21,486 nucleotides of DNA from CAZOEL01 sp964578835 (GTDB taxonomy: Bacteria > Desulfobacterota > Syntrophobacteria > Syntrophobacterales > Syntrophobacteraceae): contig CAZOEL010000102.1 of the NCBI GenBank assembly GCA_964578835.1, positions 1 to 21,486 on the forward strand, in the 5' to 3' direction. Below are positions 7,325-16,521 of the stretch, one piece after another. The position numbers were made by a program, and so were the translations under genes. The notes below the pieces were generated by a model, which saw nothing but the letters and a program-made list of their open reading frames with translations, searched no databases and was not told the origin of the DNA. Position 1 is the stretch's first letter, and the number at the start of each line of letters is the position of its first letter.

Positions 7325-7417
7325 CTCAATTTTACAGCTATTTTCGCTAATCATCCATTTGAGAGACGGATCTCGAAGCTCTCGAATTTCTTTTTCAACC
7401 TCTTTAAGGAGCCACTC

Positions 7418-8299
7418 ATGACGTTTCAGGAACTGATCCTTGCACTGAACAAGTTCTGGTCTGACAGGGGCTGCGTCCTTCAACAGCCCTACGATCTGGA
7501 AGTGGGCGCCGGGACCTTCAATCCCGCGACCTTCCTGAGAGTGCTGGGTCCGGAGCCGTATAAGGTCGCTTATGTCGAGCCCTCGCGCAGACCGACCGAC
7601 GGGCGTTATGGCGAAAACCCCAATCGATTGCAGCACTACTATCAGTACCAGGTTATCCTCAAGCCATCGCCTCCCGACTCGCAGGGGCTTTATCTGGAAA
7701 GCCTCAAGAGCTTCGGCATCGATCCACTGGATCACGATATCCGCTTTGTCGAAGATGACTGGGAATCTCCGACTCTGGGCGCCTCGGGGCTCGGCTGGGA
7801 AGTCTGGCTCGATGGGATGGAAATCACTCAATTTACCTATTTTCAACAGGTTGGCGGAATCGCTTTGAGCCCGGTGAGCGTCGAGCTCACCTACGGGCTC
7901 GAGCGGATAGCCATGTATCTTCAGGGCGTGAACAATGTCTATGACTTGATCTGGAGCGGCAATGTGACCTACGGGGATGTCCACCACAAGAGCGAGGTGG
8001 AATGGTCCCATTACAATTTCGAAGAAGCGGATGTGGACATGCTGCTCAAGCTCTTCAACATGTATGAAGCCGAATCCATTCGACTCAACGAGAAGGGCTT
8101 TGTGCTCCCGAGCTATGATTATTGTCTCAAGTGCTCGCATGCATTCAATCTTCTGGACGCCAGAGGCGCCATCAGCGTAACGGAGCGAACGAATTACATC
8201 GCTCGAGTGCGCAATTTGGCCCGTCTGGCCGCCCATGCCTATGCGGCTCAGCGTGAAGAAATGGGATATCCGCTTCTCAAGAAGTGGGATCAGAAATAA
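7418..8299 (+). CDS. glyQ: Glycyl-tRNA synthetase alpha subunit
   Basis: The 293-residue protein is the catalytic subunit of the bacterial alpha2-beta2 glycyl-tRNA synthetase, which activates glycine with ATP for charging tRNA-Gly in the cytoplasm. The N terminus carries FWSDRGCVLQQPYDLEVGAG. The class II motif 2 region, PSRRPTDGRYGENPNR, lies at 55-70, and motif 3, with PVSVELTYGLERIAMY, at about 152-167. The length is close to that of E. coli GlyQ (about 303). The ATG at 7418 was chosen over an in-frame upstream start because AAGGAG (7406-7411) precedes it and the known N terminus begins here. glyS follows after 17 bases. Confidence 0.97.
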   Translation: MTFQELILALNKFWSDRGCVLQQPYDLEVGAGTFNPATFLRVLGPEPYKVAYVEPSRRPTDGRYGENPNRLQHYYQYQVILKPSPPDSQGLYLESLKSFGIDPLDHDIRFVEDDWESPTLGASGLGWEVWLDGMEITQFTYFQQVGGIALSPVSVELTYGLERIAMYLQGVNNVYDLIWSGNVTYGDVHHKSEVEWSHYNFEEADVDMLLKLFNMYEAESIRLNEKGFVLPSYDYCLKCSHAFNLLDARGAISVTERTNYIARVRNLARLAAHAYAAQREEMGYPLLKKWDQK

Positions 8300-8316
8300 C
8301 CCGATGGAGGGAACGG

Positions 8317-10386
8317 ATGGGAGCAGCATTTTATCTCGAAATAGGAAGTGAAGAAATCCCCGCAGGTTATGTTCTGCCTGCTCTGGAAGCCATGTCGAGG
8401 CAGATGGCGCGTTTCCTGGATGAAAACCGCATCAGCCACGGAGAGCCATTCACCACGGGCGCTCCAAGGCGTCTTATACTGAACATTCCCGATGTGGCTC
8501 CGCTGCAGGAAGCCTGTACGACGGAAATTGTCGGACCGCCCAAGCAGGTCTCGTTCGACGCCGAAGGGCGTCCGACAAAAGCGGCGGAGGGGTTTGCCCG
8601 AGGACAGGGGGTGGGCGTCGAGGATATCCGCATAAAGCAGACCCCCAAGGGAGAGTACCTGTGCATCGTGCGCGAGGAGGCGGGCCTTCCGACCAAAGAC
8701 CTCCTCCAGAAGATGCTTCCCGATTTCATTGCCCATATTCCTTTCCCCAAGTCCATGCATTGGGGAAGCCTGAGCGTGACCTTCACTCGGCCTGTAAGCT
8801 ATATCGTCGCTCTTCTCGGCAAGGAGACGATCGACTTCGAGTACGGGAATATCCGCAGTGCGAATCAATCGCGCGGTCATCGCTTCATGAGCCCCGAATG
8901 GATCGAGGTGGAAGATTTCGCAAGCCACCTGGCGAATCTCGAGAAGCGATACGTCATTGCCGACATCGAAGAGAGAAAGAGCCGCATACGAAAAGGCATC
9001 CAGGAAGCCGCACAGAGCGTGGGCGGAAAGATTTTGGAAGATGAGGAGCTTCTCAACGAAGTCACTCAGCTCGTGGAGTATCCACAGCCGCTCGTAGGCG
9101 AGTTCGAAGCAAAATACCTCGATCTTCCGCCCGAGCTTCTCATCACCGTCATCAAGAAGCATCAGCGTTATTTCGCCATAATCGGGGACAACGGAAAGCT
9201 GCTCCCTTATTTTGTAACGGTGGCCAATACGATCCCGAGGGATTTCAAGCTGGTGGCGGCGGGAAATGCCCGAGTGGTCCGCGCCCGCCTGGAGGATGCG
9301 CGCTTCTACTACGAGGAAGACCAAAAGGTGCGGCTCGAGGAGAGAGCGGAGCAATTGAAACAGGTTGTATTCCACTCGAAGCTCGGCACTAGCTGGGAGA
9401 AGATGGAGAGGTTTTCCGCCATCGCTCGCTGGCTCTCGGAACGCCTCGCTCCGGAGCGGACCGAGGCGGTCAAGCGCGCCGCATACCTTTGCAAAGCGGA
9501 TCTGGTTACCGGCATGGTGGGTGAATTCCCCGAGTTGCAGGGCATCATGGGAAGAGCCTACGCCAAGCTGCAGGGAGAATCGGATGAAGTGGCCGAGGCT
9601 ATCAACGGGCATTATCTTCCGACCAGAGCCGGCGGACCGATACCTGCGGGGATCGCCGGGACGATCCTCAGCATTGCCGATAAGATCGACACCATAACCG
9701 GGTGCTTCGGCGTCGGCCTCATTCCGACCGGAGCCGCGGATCCTTTCGCCCTTAGACGCCAGACCCTCGGCATCATAAGGATTATTCTCGAGAATCCACT
9801 GCGGCTTTCTCTCTCGGAGCTCATTGACCAGGCGTTGCCCCTGCTCGCCGCCAAGACGACCGAGCCCGCGGAGGCCATAAAGAAGGGCGTCCTGGAATTT
9901 TTCCAGGGTCGCTTGCAGCACTTCCTGGTCAGCCAGGGCTATAGCCCGGATGTGGTGGACGCCTCGCTTGCGGTCGGGATAGACGATTTGGTCAACGTGT
10001 CCATTCGCACCAAAGCCCTGGCGGATTTCAAGGAGCGACCCGATTTTGACAGCCTCGCTACGGCTTTCAAACGCGTCGTCAACATCATCAAGGAGCCGGA
10101 AACAACCCCGGTCAACCCGGAATTGCTGCAAAGCGCGGCGGAGCAGGCGCTCTTTGCGGCCGTGCGCGACACGGAGGGAGTCGTAGAAGGAAGCCTCGCC
10201 GCTTCGGATTACGCCGAAGCCCTGGAAGCCATGGCTCAGCTAAAAGGCTTCATCGACTCATTCTTCGACTCGGTCCTGGTAATGGACAAAGACGAGGATA
10301 TTCGCCGCAATCGGCTGGCGCTCCTCACGCGCATTCACAATCTTTTCACTGGAGTCGCAGACTTCAAGAAGATTCAGACAGCGTAG
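8317..10386 (+). CDS. glyS: Glycyl-tRNA synthetase beta subunit
   Basis: The 689-residue protein is the beta subunit, which binds tRNA-Gly and completes the alpha2-beta2 enzyme. The N-terminal FYLEIGSEEIPAGYVLPAL is characteristic. The middle includes an HD-like region (LCKADLVTGMVGEFPELQG), and the C terminus is a helical anticodon-binding domain ending in the typical VMVMD-type block (here VLVMDKDEDIRRNRLALL). The length equals that of E. coli GlyS. The chosen ATG is preceded by GGAGGG; an upstream in-frame start would overlap glyQ and does not fit the family N terminus. It is co-transcribed with glyQ. Confidence 0.97.
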   Translation: MGAAFYLEIGSEEIPAGYVLPALEAMSRQMARFLDENRISHGEPFTTGAPRRLILNIPDVAPLQEACTTEIVGPPKQVSFDAEGRPTKAAEGFARGQGVGVEDIRIKQTPKGEYLCIVREEAGLPTKDLLQKMLPDFIAHIPFPKSMHWGSLSVTFTRPVSYIVALLGKETIDFEYGNIRSANQSRGHRFMSPEWIEVEDFASHLANLEKRYVIADIEERKSRIRKGIQEAAQSVGGKILEDEELLNEVTQLVEYPQPLVGEFEAKYLDLPPELLITVIKKHQRYFAIIGDNGKLLPYFVTVANTIPRDFKLVAAGNARVVRARLEDARFYYEEDQKVRLEERAEQLKQVVFHSKLGTSWEKMERFSAIARWLSERLAPERTEAVKRAAYLCKADLVTGMVGEFPELQGIMGRAYAKLQGESDEVAEAINGHYLPTRAGGPIPAGIAGTILSIADKIDTITGCFGVGLIPTGAADPFALRRQTLGIIRIILENPLRLSLSELIDQALPLLAAKTTEPAEAIKKGVLEFFQGRLQHFLVSQGYSPDVVDASLAVGIDDLVNVSIRTKALADFKERPDFDSLATAFKRVVNIIKEPETTPVNPELLQSAAEQALFAAVRDTEGVVEGSLAASDYAEALEAMAQLKGFIDSFFDSVLVMDKDEDIRRNRLALLTRIHNLFTGVADFKKIQTA

Positions 10387-10413
10387 AGAGATAGGAGAAG
10401 GAAAAAGGCAAAT

Positions 10414-10456
10414 GCCTGCAGGGCGGAAGACCTTCGAGCTTACCACCCCTGCAGGC
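10414..10456 (-). terminator. Hairpin between convergent glyS and cyclase genes
   Basis: GCCTGCAGGG (10414-10423) and CCCTGCAGGC (10447-10456) form a perfect 10-bp stem with a 23-base loop. On the minus strand it starts two bases after the stop of the diguanylate cyclase gene and is followed by a T-rich run (CTTTTTCC), so it probably ends the long chemosensory operon. On the plus strand it lies 27 bases after glyS with no T-tract, so any action there is weaker. Confidence 0.6.
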
Positions 10457-10457
10457 T

Positions 10458-12134
10458 TCAACACCCATAATCGCTTGCTACCGATATGCGATTGCGCCCT
10501 TCCTTTTTGGACTGATACATAGCGGCGTCGGCGGCGTTGATAAGGCTGATGGCGTCGCAATATTCGGGATAAGAGGCCAGCCCCCCGCTGAAGGTCACGC
10601 AGAATGACTTTTCTTCGTACATATGAACGAGCTCGCTGAAGCTTTCCCGGATCTCGTCCAGAACTTTGCCTGCCGACTTCACATCCGTATCGAAAAGCAC
10701 AACCGCAAACTCCTCTCCCCCGTAGCGGCCGACGATATCCGTTTTTCTCAGCCGTTGCTGCAACAGCCGCGCAAGGCTGTTGAGCACCCTGTCTCCCGTG
10801 GAGTGTCCGTAGGTATCGTTGACCGACTTGAAAAGATCGATGTCGATCATGGCGAGGGTAAAGCTATTACTCTGTTTCTCGCATCTCTTTATTGCCAGAT
10901 CGAGCTGACACACGATGCTGGTGTGGTTGAGCAGGCCCGTTAATCCGTCTCTCTCCATGAAGGAGCGCATGATGCGCATACGCTCCGCTCGAATGGCTAT
11001 GGATGAGATAAGATGACGCGGTTCGATGGATTTTGTGAGAAAGTCGTCCCCTCCTACGCGCATGGCCGAAAGGTGACTGTCGATATCGGTTTCCGTGGAC
11101 AGAAAAACAATTGGAATGCTTACATAAGTGGGCATTTGACGAATCACCAGGGCAAGCTCCCGACCGTTGCAGCCGGGCATATACATATCTGTCAGGATGA
11201 GATCGGGATTGAACTCTATTAAATGGTCCATGACATGAAAGGGATCGTTCACCACCAGAGTGATCATTCCTGCATCTTGGAGGATAGCCGAGTAGTGGGC
11301 GGAGAGGTCCGGATCATCATCCACAATGAGTATCTTGTATGGCTCCGGCTCCTTGGGAATGGTCAGCGAATCGAGGGTTTCTATGATTTCTATTATATTG
11401 ACGGGTTTGATGAAATAGGCGTCGCCGCCGGCGCGAACCGCCTGAAGCCGCGCATTCATATCATTGCGCCTCGAAATGAAAATCACCGGCAGATCTCTTC
11501 CATGCTCCTCTTTCATTTCGGCAATGGCTTCGATCCCGGCGAGGTTTCCCTCAGGGAAGATAATATCCATTATGATCGCAGAGGGCAGGACCTCGCTCGT
11601 GGCTTTTTTGGCCTCATCCAGCCGTGAAAAGGTCTTGATCGCGTACCCGAAGTGAGCGATTTGAACCGCAAGATTCTCGAGTTGCAAAGGGTCGTCTTCT
11701 ATGAGGTAAATCAGCTTTTTCTCACGCTCTGCGGGAAGAGCGCATGTTTTGACAATGCTCGGCGCACCCGGTTCCAGCGTGCAGTCCCGGTGATCGCCAC
11801 CAACAGAGCAAAGCCTTCTCAACTCTGTGAGATAACGCGAAATGCTGTTGCACGTTTCCTCGCACTCCAGGTCTTTTCTTTCAATCAAGGTCTTGAGCAG
11901 CAGCTCCAGTTTTCGCGCCTCATCGCTCAAACGCTTCAGGCCGAAGACCGAGCACGAACCGGCAAGAGTGTGGACAGCTCGGTGCAGCTCTATGAATTCA
12001 TCGGAGCCCCTGGCGGCAATCAGGATCGAATTCCATTTGTCCTGCGCCTCCTCAATCTTATTGGAAAGATTTGAGATGTAGGAGTCTCGGATCGCGTCGA
12101 GTTTACCGCGCAAGCCCTTTTCAAAATTCATCAT
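10458..12134 (-). CDS. Hpt-REC-REC-GGDEF diguanylate cyclase
   Basis: The 558-residue protein has four domains. An N-terminal histidine phosphotransfer domain (about 1-110) carries HRAVHTLAGS with phospho-acceptor His55. Receiver 1 (about 140-257) has acceptor Asp190 and Lys243. Receiver 2 (about 267-380) has Asp316 and Lys368. The GGDEF domain (about 395-552) has an intact GGEEF at 472-476 and an inhibitory-site RxxD (Arg463-Asp466) exactly five residues before it. It should make cyclic di-GMP from GTP and be product-inhibited. It is the last gene of the chemosensory operon, in the place taken by wspR in Pseudomonas, but WspR has one receiver and no Hpt. The REC-REC-GGDEF part resembles PleD. 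The Hpt suggests phosphate is relayed into or out of this protein. Confidence 0.93.
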   Translation of the reverse strand: MMNFEKGLRGKLDAIRDSYISNLSNKIEEAQDKWNSILIAARGSDEFIELHRAVHTLAGSCSVFGLKRLSDEARKLELLLKTLIERKDLECEETCNSISRYLTELRRLCSVGGDHRDCTLEPGAPSIVKTCALPAEREKKLIYLIEDDPLQLENLAVQIAHFGYAIKTFSRLDEAKKATSEVLPSAIIMDIIFPEGNLAGIEAIAEMKEEHGRDLPVIFISRRNDMNARLQAVRAGGDAYFIKPVNIIEIIETLDSLTIPKEPEPYKILIVDDDPDLSAHYSAILQDAGMITLVVNDPFHVMDHLIEFNPDLILTDMYMPGCNGRELALVIRQMPTYVSIPIVFLSTETDIDSHLSAMRVGGDDFLTKSIEPRHLISSIAIRAERMRIMRSFMERDGLTGLLNHTSIVCQLDLAIKRCEKQSNSFTLAMIDIDLFKSVNDTYGHSTGDRVLNSLARLLQQRLRKTDIVGRYGGEEFAVVLFDTDVKSAGKVLDEIRESFSELVHMYEEKSFCVTFSGGLASYPEYCDAISLINAADAAMYQSKKEGRNRISVASDYGC

Positions 12135-12152
12135 CTCTATGAAACCAGCCTT

Positions 12153-12560
12153 CTATGAGGAGACCGTCTTTTTTCTATAGCCTTCCAGGATCTCTTTCAA
12201 CGCGTCTGGAAGCGTGTCTTCAATATTCTCGTCTTTCACCAAATATCCGCTCGCCCCGTTCTTGAGCGCCTGTTCGGCAATCGGCGCATCCCCGTCTCCC
12301 GTCAACAACAGGATGGGAACATCCACGCCGGCGTCCCGCAGAGCCTTCACAAGCTCCAAGCCATTCATCTCGGGCATATTCATGTCCGAAATGACGGCAT
12401 CGATTCCCTCAGCGCCCGACGTCCACATTTGCAGCGCCTGGGCGCCGTCTTCCGCCGTTTCCACCGTATACCCTTCAGATTCCAGCACATACTCCATCAA
12501 TTGTCTAACAAAAGGATCGTCGTCCACGACAAGAATTTTGGAGCTTTCTCCGTTCATCAA
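12153..12560 (-). CDS. Stand-alone CheY-like response regulator
   Basis: The 135-residue product is a single receiver domain with no output domain. It has the acidic pocket Asp13-Asp14, phospho-acceptor Asp59 (in VISDMNMP), Thr87 and Lys109. It lies 27 bases after cheA and 18 bases before the diguanylate cyclase gene. It may be a phosphate sink, an intermediate that passes phosphate from CheA to the Hpt of the cyclase, or a regulator of another target. Nothing in the sequence marks it as a flagellar CheY, and no fli or mot genes are in the window. Confidence 0.93.
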   Translation of the reverse strand: MMNGESSKILVVDDDPFVRQLMEYVLESEGYTVETAEDGAQALQMWTSGAEGIDAVISDMNMPEMNGLELVKALRDAGVDVPILLLTGDGDAPIAEQALKNGASGYLVKDENIEDTLPDALKEILEGYRKKTVSS

Positions 12561-12587
12561 TATCCCCCCTGCATCCGCCTCGAGCTC

Positions 12588-14810
12588 TCATCCAATCAGG
12601 TTTTGTATCGTTTCGAGCAGATTGGATTGGTCAAAGGCTCCTTTGACTATATAGGCATTCGCGCCGACCTGTATGCCTCTACGCTTATCCGACTCACGAT
12701 CTCTCGATGTAACCAGCACGATTGGGATGTCTTTACAATCCTCATGCTTCCGCACTCTTTCCGTCAAGGAAAATCCGTCCAGCCTCGGCATTTCGATATC
12801 GGTCACGATGAGATCATACCTGTCGCTTTCCATCTTCTCCAACGCTTCCATTCCATCCACAGCCAGACTGACCGAATATCCGTATGCCTCGAGGATGCTC
12901 CTTTCGATTTCCCTCGTGTTGAGGGAATCGTCGACCACGAGAATATGTGCTGCTTTTTTCCCCTTTATCTCGCTTTCCCGGGCTTGGCTTCCATACTTGG
13001 CCTCTCGGGCGATCTTCATGACTTCGGGAATAGATAAAATGTTGATCACTTCATTATCGCCAAAAGTCGTCACCCCGGAGACCAGCCGATTGTCCTGCAT
13101 GTGGAAGGGAAGAGGCTTCATGACCACGCTTTCTTCATCAAGCAGGGACTCCACTATCAGACCCACTGTCTCTCCCGCCATGGAGACGATCAGGATGAGC
13201 AAATCGCTCTTTTCATCCCCGTCTCCCGGAGCAAGACCAAGAATGCTCCCCAGATCGGCGATGGGAATTATCTGTTCGCGCAGCCTCACAGCTTTTCTAT
13301 CCACGACGTCAATGACCTCGTTCCGCCCGGACCGTATAATTTCTCTCACGGAGCCGGAAGGCGCCGCGAAAGTCATGCCGGAAACCGAAACGAGCAGAAC
13401 ATCCATAACAGCCAAGGTCAGCAGCAGCCTTATATGGAAGGTCGCGCCTTGCCCCGGCTTGCTGTCGACCTCTATCGAGCCTTTGAGATGATCGACAATA
13501 TTCCGTTTCACCACATCCATTCCAACGCCGCGACCCGAAATGTCCGTTATGATCGAGCTGGTGCTGAAGCCCGGCTCAAAGATGACATCGATCACTCTCG
13601 ATTGAGGCATGCTCTCGAGCTCTCGAGCGCTGAAGATCCTCTTTTGAATACATTTTTCTTTTATTCTCTCGATCGGCAGTCCCGCCCCGTCGTCTCTCAG
13701 CTCAATAAGAACGCTCTCCCCATCATAGCAGGCGGAGAGCCGTATAAGGCCGGCTTCAGGCTTTCCGGCCTTCAGCCGTTCCTGCGGGGATTCAATGCCA
13801 TGATCGATGGCGTTGCGGATCATGTGGACAAGAGGATCGGCAATTCCTTCGATCATTTTCTTATCAAGCCTCGTTTCCCCTCCCTCGATCACAAGATCGG
13901 CTTTTTTCCCGATGGAGCAGGCGATATCCCTTACAGAGCGATGAAAGGTTTCGAACAGCGTCGAAAGTGGGACCATTCTCATATCGAGCGCAGCATCTTG
14001 AAAGGTTCCATTGAGCTGTTCCTGAAAGCTTATGTCTTCACCAAGCCCGAAGATCAGCCTCTTTAGCCCGGATCGAAGCGAAAAAAGCATGTCGCCCATT
14101 GCGGCGCAATCCCTCTGAAAATCTCCTCTGTCGAAGTTGATCAGAAATGTGGAGATTCGTTTCTCCAGTTCTTTCACTTCGGTCAATCGGCCTCGCAGAC
14201 GATTGGCGCCGGAAGCCATCTCTCCCGAAAGATTAATGAGTCCATCCAGCTTTACAGCATCGACTCTGACCGTGCTATCGGCTGTTCTCAGCTTCGAGGA
14301 AGAATTGGCATTTTGTGTCTCAGCGTCATGAAGCTCCTTGGGAGAAGATTCCTCATTTATTTCCGCCTGCGGAGCGCACGCCGGCGCCTCCTGTTTAGGT
14401 TCAGACGGCGCTTCAGTAGGGAAATCCCCTTTTGCGGCCTTTTCCAGAAGATCGCACAAAGGCTTTACGTCGAAAAGAATCTCTTCTCCCCGAGCAACCG
14501 TTTCCACCATTTCCGCAACAGCGTCGACTCCTTTGAACAGGATATCGGAGAGCTCCTTCGATAGCTTAGCTCGCCTTTCCCTTAGGCCATCGAGAATTTC
14601 TTCAAGCTTATGGGCCACATCGCTTATCGGGATCAGCTTCATCATTCGGGAAGATCCCTTGATGGTATGCACCGAGCGAAAAGCGGAATTCAGCGTTTCC
14701 AAATCATCGGGATCTTTCTCGAGGTCGAGGAGCTCTTTGTTTACCTTGGCGACATGCTCTCTGGCCTCTTCGCAGAACCGGGCCAGAAACTTCTTCATAT
14801 CGATTGCCAT
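12588..14810 (-). CDS. cheA: Hybrid CheA-REC histidine kinase (WspE-like)
   Basis: The 740-residue product is a chemotaxis-type kinase that autophosphorylates in response to receptor arrays. Domains in order: Hpt P1 (about 1-105, acceptor His48 in FRSVHTIKGSS); an acidic, proline-rich linker (about 125-180) with no recognisable P2; dimerisation P3; kinase P4 with N-box HMIRNAIDHGIE (329-340), DDGAG (373-377) and GRGVGMD (426-432); CheW-like P5 (about 460-600); and a C-terminal receiver (about 620-740, acceptor Asp671). The CheA-REC fusion is that of WspE, FrzE and other alternative-function systems. The ATG at 14810 was preferred to a start at 14894 because AAGGA precedes it and the longer form overlaps cheR and adds an odd N terminus. 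Confidence 0.95.
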   Translation of the reverse strand: MAIDMKKFLARFCEEAREHVAKVNKELLDLEKDPDDLETLNSAFRSVHTIKGSSRMMKLIPISDVAHKLEEILDGLRERRAKLSKELSDILFKGVDAVAEMVETVARGEEILFDVKPLCDLLEKAAKGDFPTEAPSEPKQEAPACAPQAEINEESSPKELHDAETQNANSSSKLRTADSTVRVDAVKLDGLINLSGEMASGANRLRGRLTEVKELEKRISTFLINFDRGDFQRDCAAMGDMLFSLRSGLKRLIFGLGEDISFQEQLNGTFQDAALDMRMVPLSTLFETFHRSVRDIACSIGKKADLVIEGGETRLDKKMIEGIADPLVHMIRNAIDHGIESPQERLKAGKPEAGLIRLSACYDGESVLIELRDDGAGLPIERIKEKCIQKRIFSARELESMPQSRVIDVIFEPGFSTSSIITDISGRGVGMDVVKRNIVDHLKGSIEVDSKPGQGATFHIRLLLTLAVMDVLLVSVSGMTFAAPSGSVREIIRSGRNEVIDVVDRKAVRLREQIIPIADLGSILGLAPGDGDEKSDLLILIVSMAGETVGLIVESLLDEESVVMKPLPFHMQDNRLVSGVTTFGDNEVINILSIPEVMKIAREAKYGSQARESEIKGKKAAHILVVDDSLNTREIERSILEAYGYSVSLAVDGMEALEKMESDRYDLIVTDIEMPRLDGFSLTERVRKHEDCKDIPIVLVTSRDRESDKRRGIQVGANAYIVKGAFDQSNLLETIQNLIG

Positions 14811-14847
14811 TGAATTATCCTTAATTTGCTCGGAGACTTCCGCTCGC

Positions 14848-16425
14848 TCATTTTCCCATTCCGCCGGGAGTGCGACGCAGCAAAGGAGAAGCATCTCCCC
14901 TCAATTGTGAAAGCTTGAAGCGGCAAACTCGCACCATCTGCTCAATAGACGACTCATTTGCATAGGGAGCGTCTCCGACATCGCAAAGGCTTCTCTTCTC
15001 CGCCAGATTCAAAAGGATCTCATAGTGCCTGCGAGAGTCTTCGATCTCACCGCGGCAATAATAGGTCTCGGCAAGATAGAAGTGAGCGGGCAGGCAGGTT
15101 GGGCTGATGTACAACGCTTCTCTGAAACGCTTGATGGATGCTTCGTGGTCCGATCGCTCTCGAGCGATGACGCCAAGAACAAGATAGCCTCCGAGACATA
15201 GCTCATCCAGCCCGACGGCTTTGAGAGATGCTTGCTCAGCTTCGCCAAGCCGGTCGAGATTCATCAGTATATTCGCTTTGAGGGCATGGGTCTTCGCATT
15301 CCCTGGATCGTCAACAAGCAACTGCTCCACCAGCCGCAGGGATCGATCGTACTCCTTAACCTGAATCAGGCTTACGGCCTCGTTATGCATTTCATCAGGG
15401 CGCTTCGCAATCTCCGAACTTTTCAGGTTTGCTTTCCCCAAAGCCTCAGGCGCATTTATTCTATCGATAACTAGGGAAGAAGCGGGCGAAGACGATTTCA
15501 GCAGCGTGCGCTCTATCTCCATCACACCGGCAACTATCGATCTTCCCGCCACACGCCTCTCAATCCTCGAAGCAAAAGACTGCATGCCGCTTTGGGGGAT
15601 ATGGGCCTTCGATTCATTGTTCTTCTGGTAAAAGAAAACACCTTCCCGTTCGATCAAAGAGAGCACGTTCAAGTTGTGTGAAAGGGTTTCCGCCGCGCCT
15701 GTGATCAGATATCCTCCCGGATTCAAAACAGAGGCGAGCTTTTTAAATATTTTCATTTGCATGTCATAATCGAAATATATGGATACATTCCGGTAGAAGA
15801 TGACGTCAATTGCTTGAAGAGATTCAGGGTAGCAATCGTCGACAAGACTCAAGGGAATGATCTCGACCAAGCTTCCGATATTCTCTCTAATCTTATATAG
15901 ACCACCTTCAAGCGCCTCGAAGTATTTGGCTCTCAGGTTCTCATCGAAGCTTCTGAACGACTGTTTTCCGTAAACGCCTTTCCTTGCCCTTTGAATCGCG
16001 GCGCTATCGATATCGACGCCAAAAACCTTGCACCGATTCAAAGACTTGGGCTCCGCCGTTTCCAAAAGCGCCATGACCAATGAGTATGGCTCCTCGCCCG
16101 TCGAGCAGCCGGCGCTCAAAATCTTGATATTGGAGTCGGAAGCTTTCCTTTTTATCAGCTCCGGAATGAGATGTCGGGCAAACAGCTTCAGCTGATTGCG
16201 CTCGCGGAAGAAGTACGTTTCATTTACGGTCAGCTGATTGATAAGATCGGAGAAATAACGAGCGCTCTTTGAAATCAAGCGATAGTAACTCTCGAAAGAG
16301 TCTATTCCCCTCTCGGACATTTCCTTTCGGATTGCATAGTCAAGCTTCACCGTACGAGCGTTCTCGAACGAAAGGCCGGCCCTCTCTCTAATCAGGCTCT
16401 TGAATGTAGCTAGATCTATAGTCAT
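14848..16425 (-). CDS. cheR: CheR methyltransferase with TPR tail (WspC-like)
   Basis: The 525-residue product methylates receptor glutamates with S-adenosylmethionine. The N-terminal CheR part (1-270) has NETYFFRE (68-75), the cofactor loop GCSTGEEPYS (106-115) and FYRNVSIYF (210-218), where most relatives have CRNV. After a linker, tetratricopeptide-like repeats fill about 345-490 (for example AKTHALKANILMNLDRLGEAEQA). CheR-TPR fusions are typical of WspC and FrzF. The ATG at 16425 was chosen; GTG at 16437 is possible, and neither has a strong ribosome binding site. The repeat element upstream divides it from cheB, which may reduce coupling. Confidence 0.93.
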   Translation of the reverse strand: MTIDLATFKSLIRERAGLSFENARTVKLDYAIRKEMSERGIDSFESYYRLISKSARYFSDLINQLTVNETYFFRERNQLKLFARHLIPELIKRKASDSNIKILSAGCSTGEEPYSLVMALLETAEPKSLNRCKVFGVDIDSAAIQRARKGVYGKQSFRSFDENLRAKYFEALEGGLYKIRENIGSLVEIIPLSLVDDCYPESLQAIDVIFYRNVSIYFDYDMQMKIFKKLASVLNPGGYLITGAAETLSHNLNVLSLIEREGVFFYQKNNESKAHIPQSGMQSFASRIERRVAGRSIVAGVMEIERTLLKSSSPASSLVIDRINAPEALGKANLKSSEIAKRPDEMHNEAVSLIQVKEYDRSLRLVEQLLVDDPGNAKTHALKANILMNLDRLGEAEQASLKAVGLDELCLGGYLVLGVIARERSDHEASIKRFREALYISPTCLPAHFYLAETYYCRGEIEDSRRHYEILLNLAEKRSLCDVGDAPYANESSIEQMVRVCRFKLSQLRGDASPLLRRTPGGMGK

Positions 16426-16521
16426 GAAGAAGACCACTCATTCCGAAGCGGGAGTTTCACCGTTTTTCCGCCAATCGCAAAATAAGGAGCAAAACTATTT
16501 CTGTTCCAAGGTTGGGCAGTA

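Noticed and set aside
7156..7350. Plus-strand 64-codon frame upstream of glyQ
   Set aside because: It spans the glyQS promoter and has no ribosome binding site; likely chance.
7163..8329. Minus-strand frame of 388 codons opposite glyQ
   Set aside because: Shadow of glyQ on the other strand, extending through the glyQS promoter.
8290..10131. Minus-strand frame of 613 codons opposite glyS
   Set aside because: It is antisense to the well-recognised glyS and arises from its codon bias; no known domain.
13101..14066. Plus-strand 321-codon frame opposite cheA
   Set aside because: Antisense shadow of cheA with no coherent domain.
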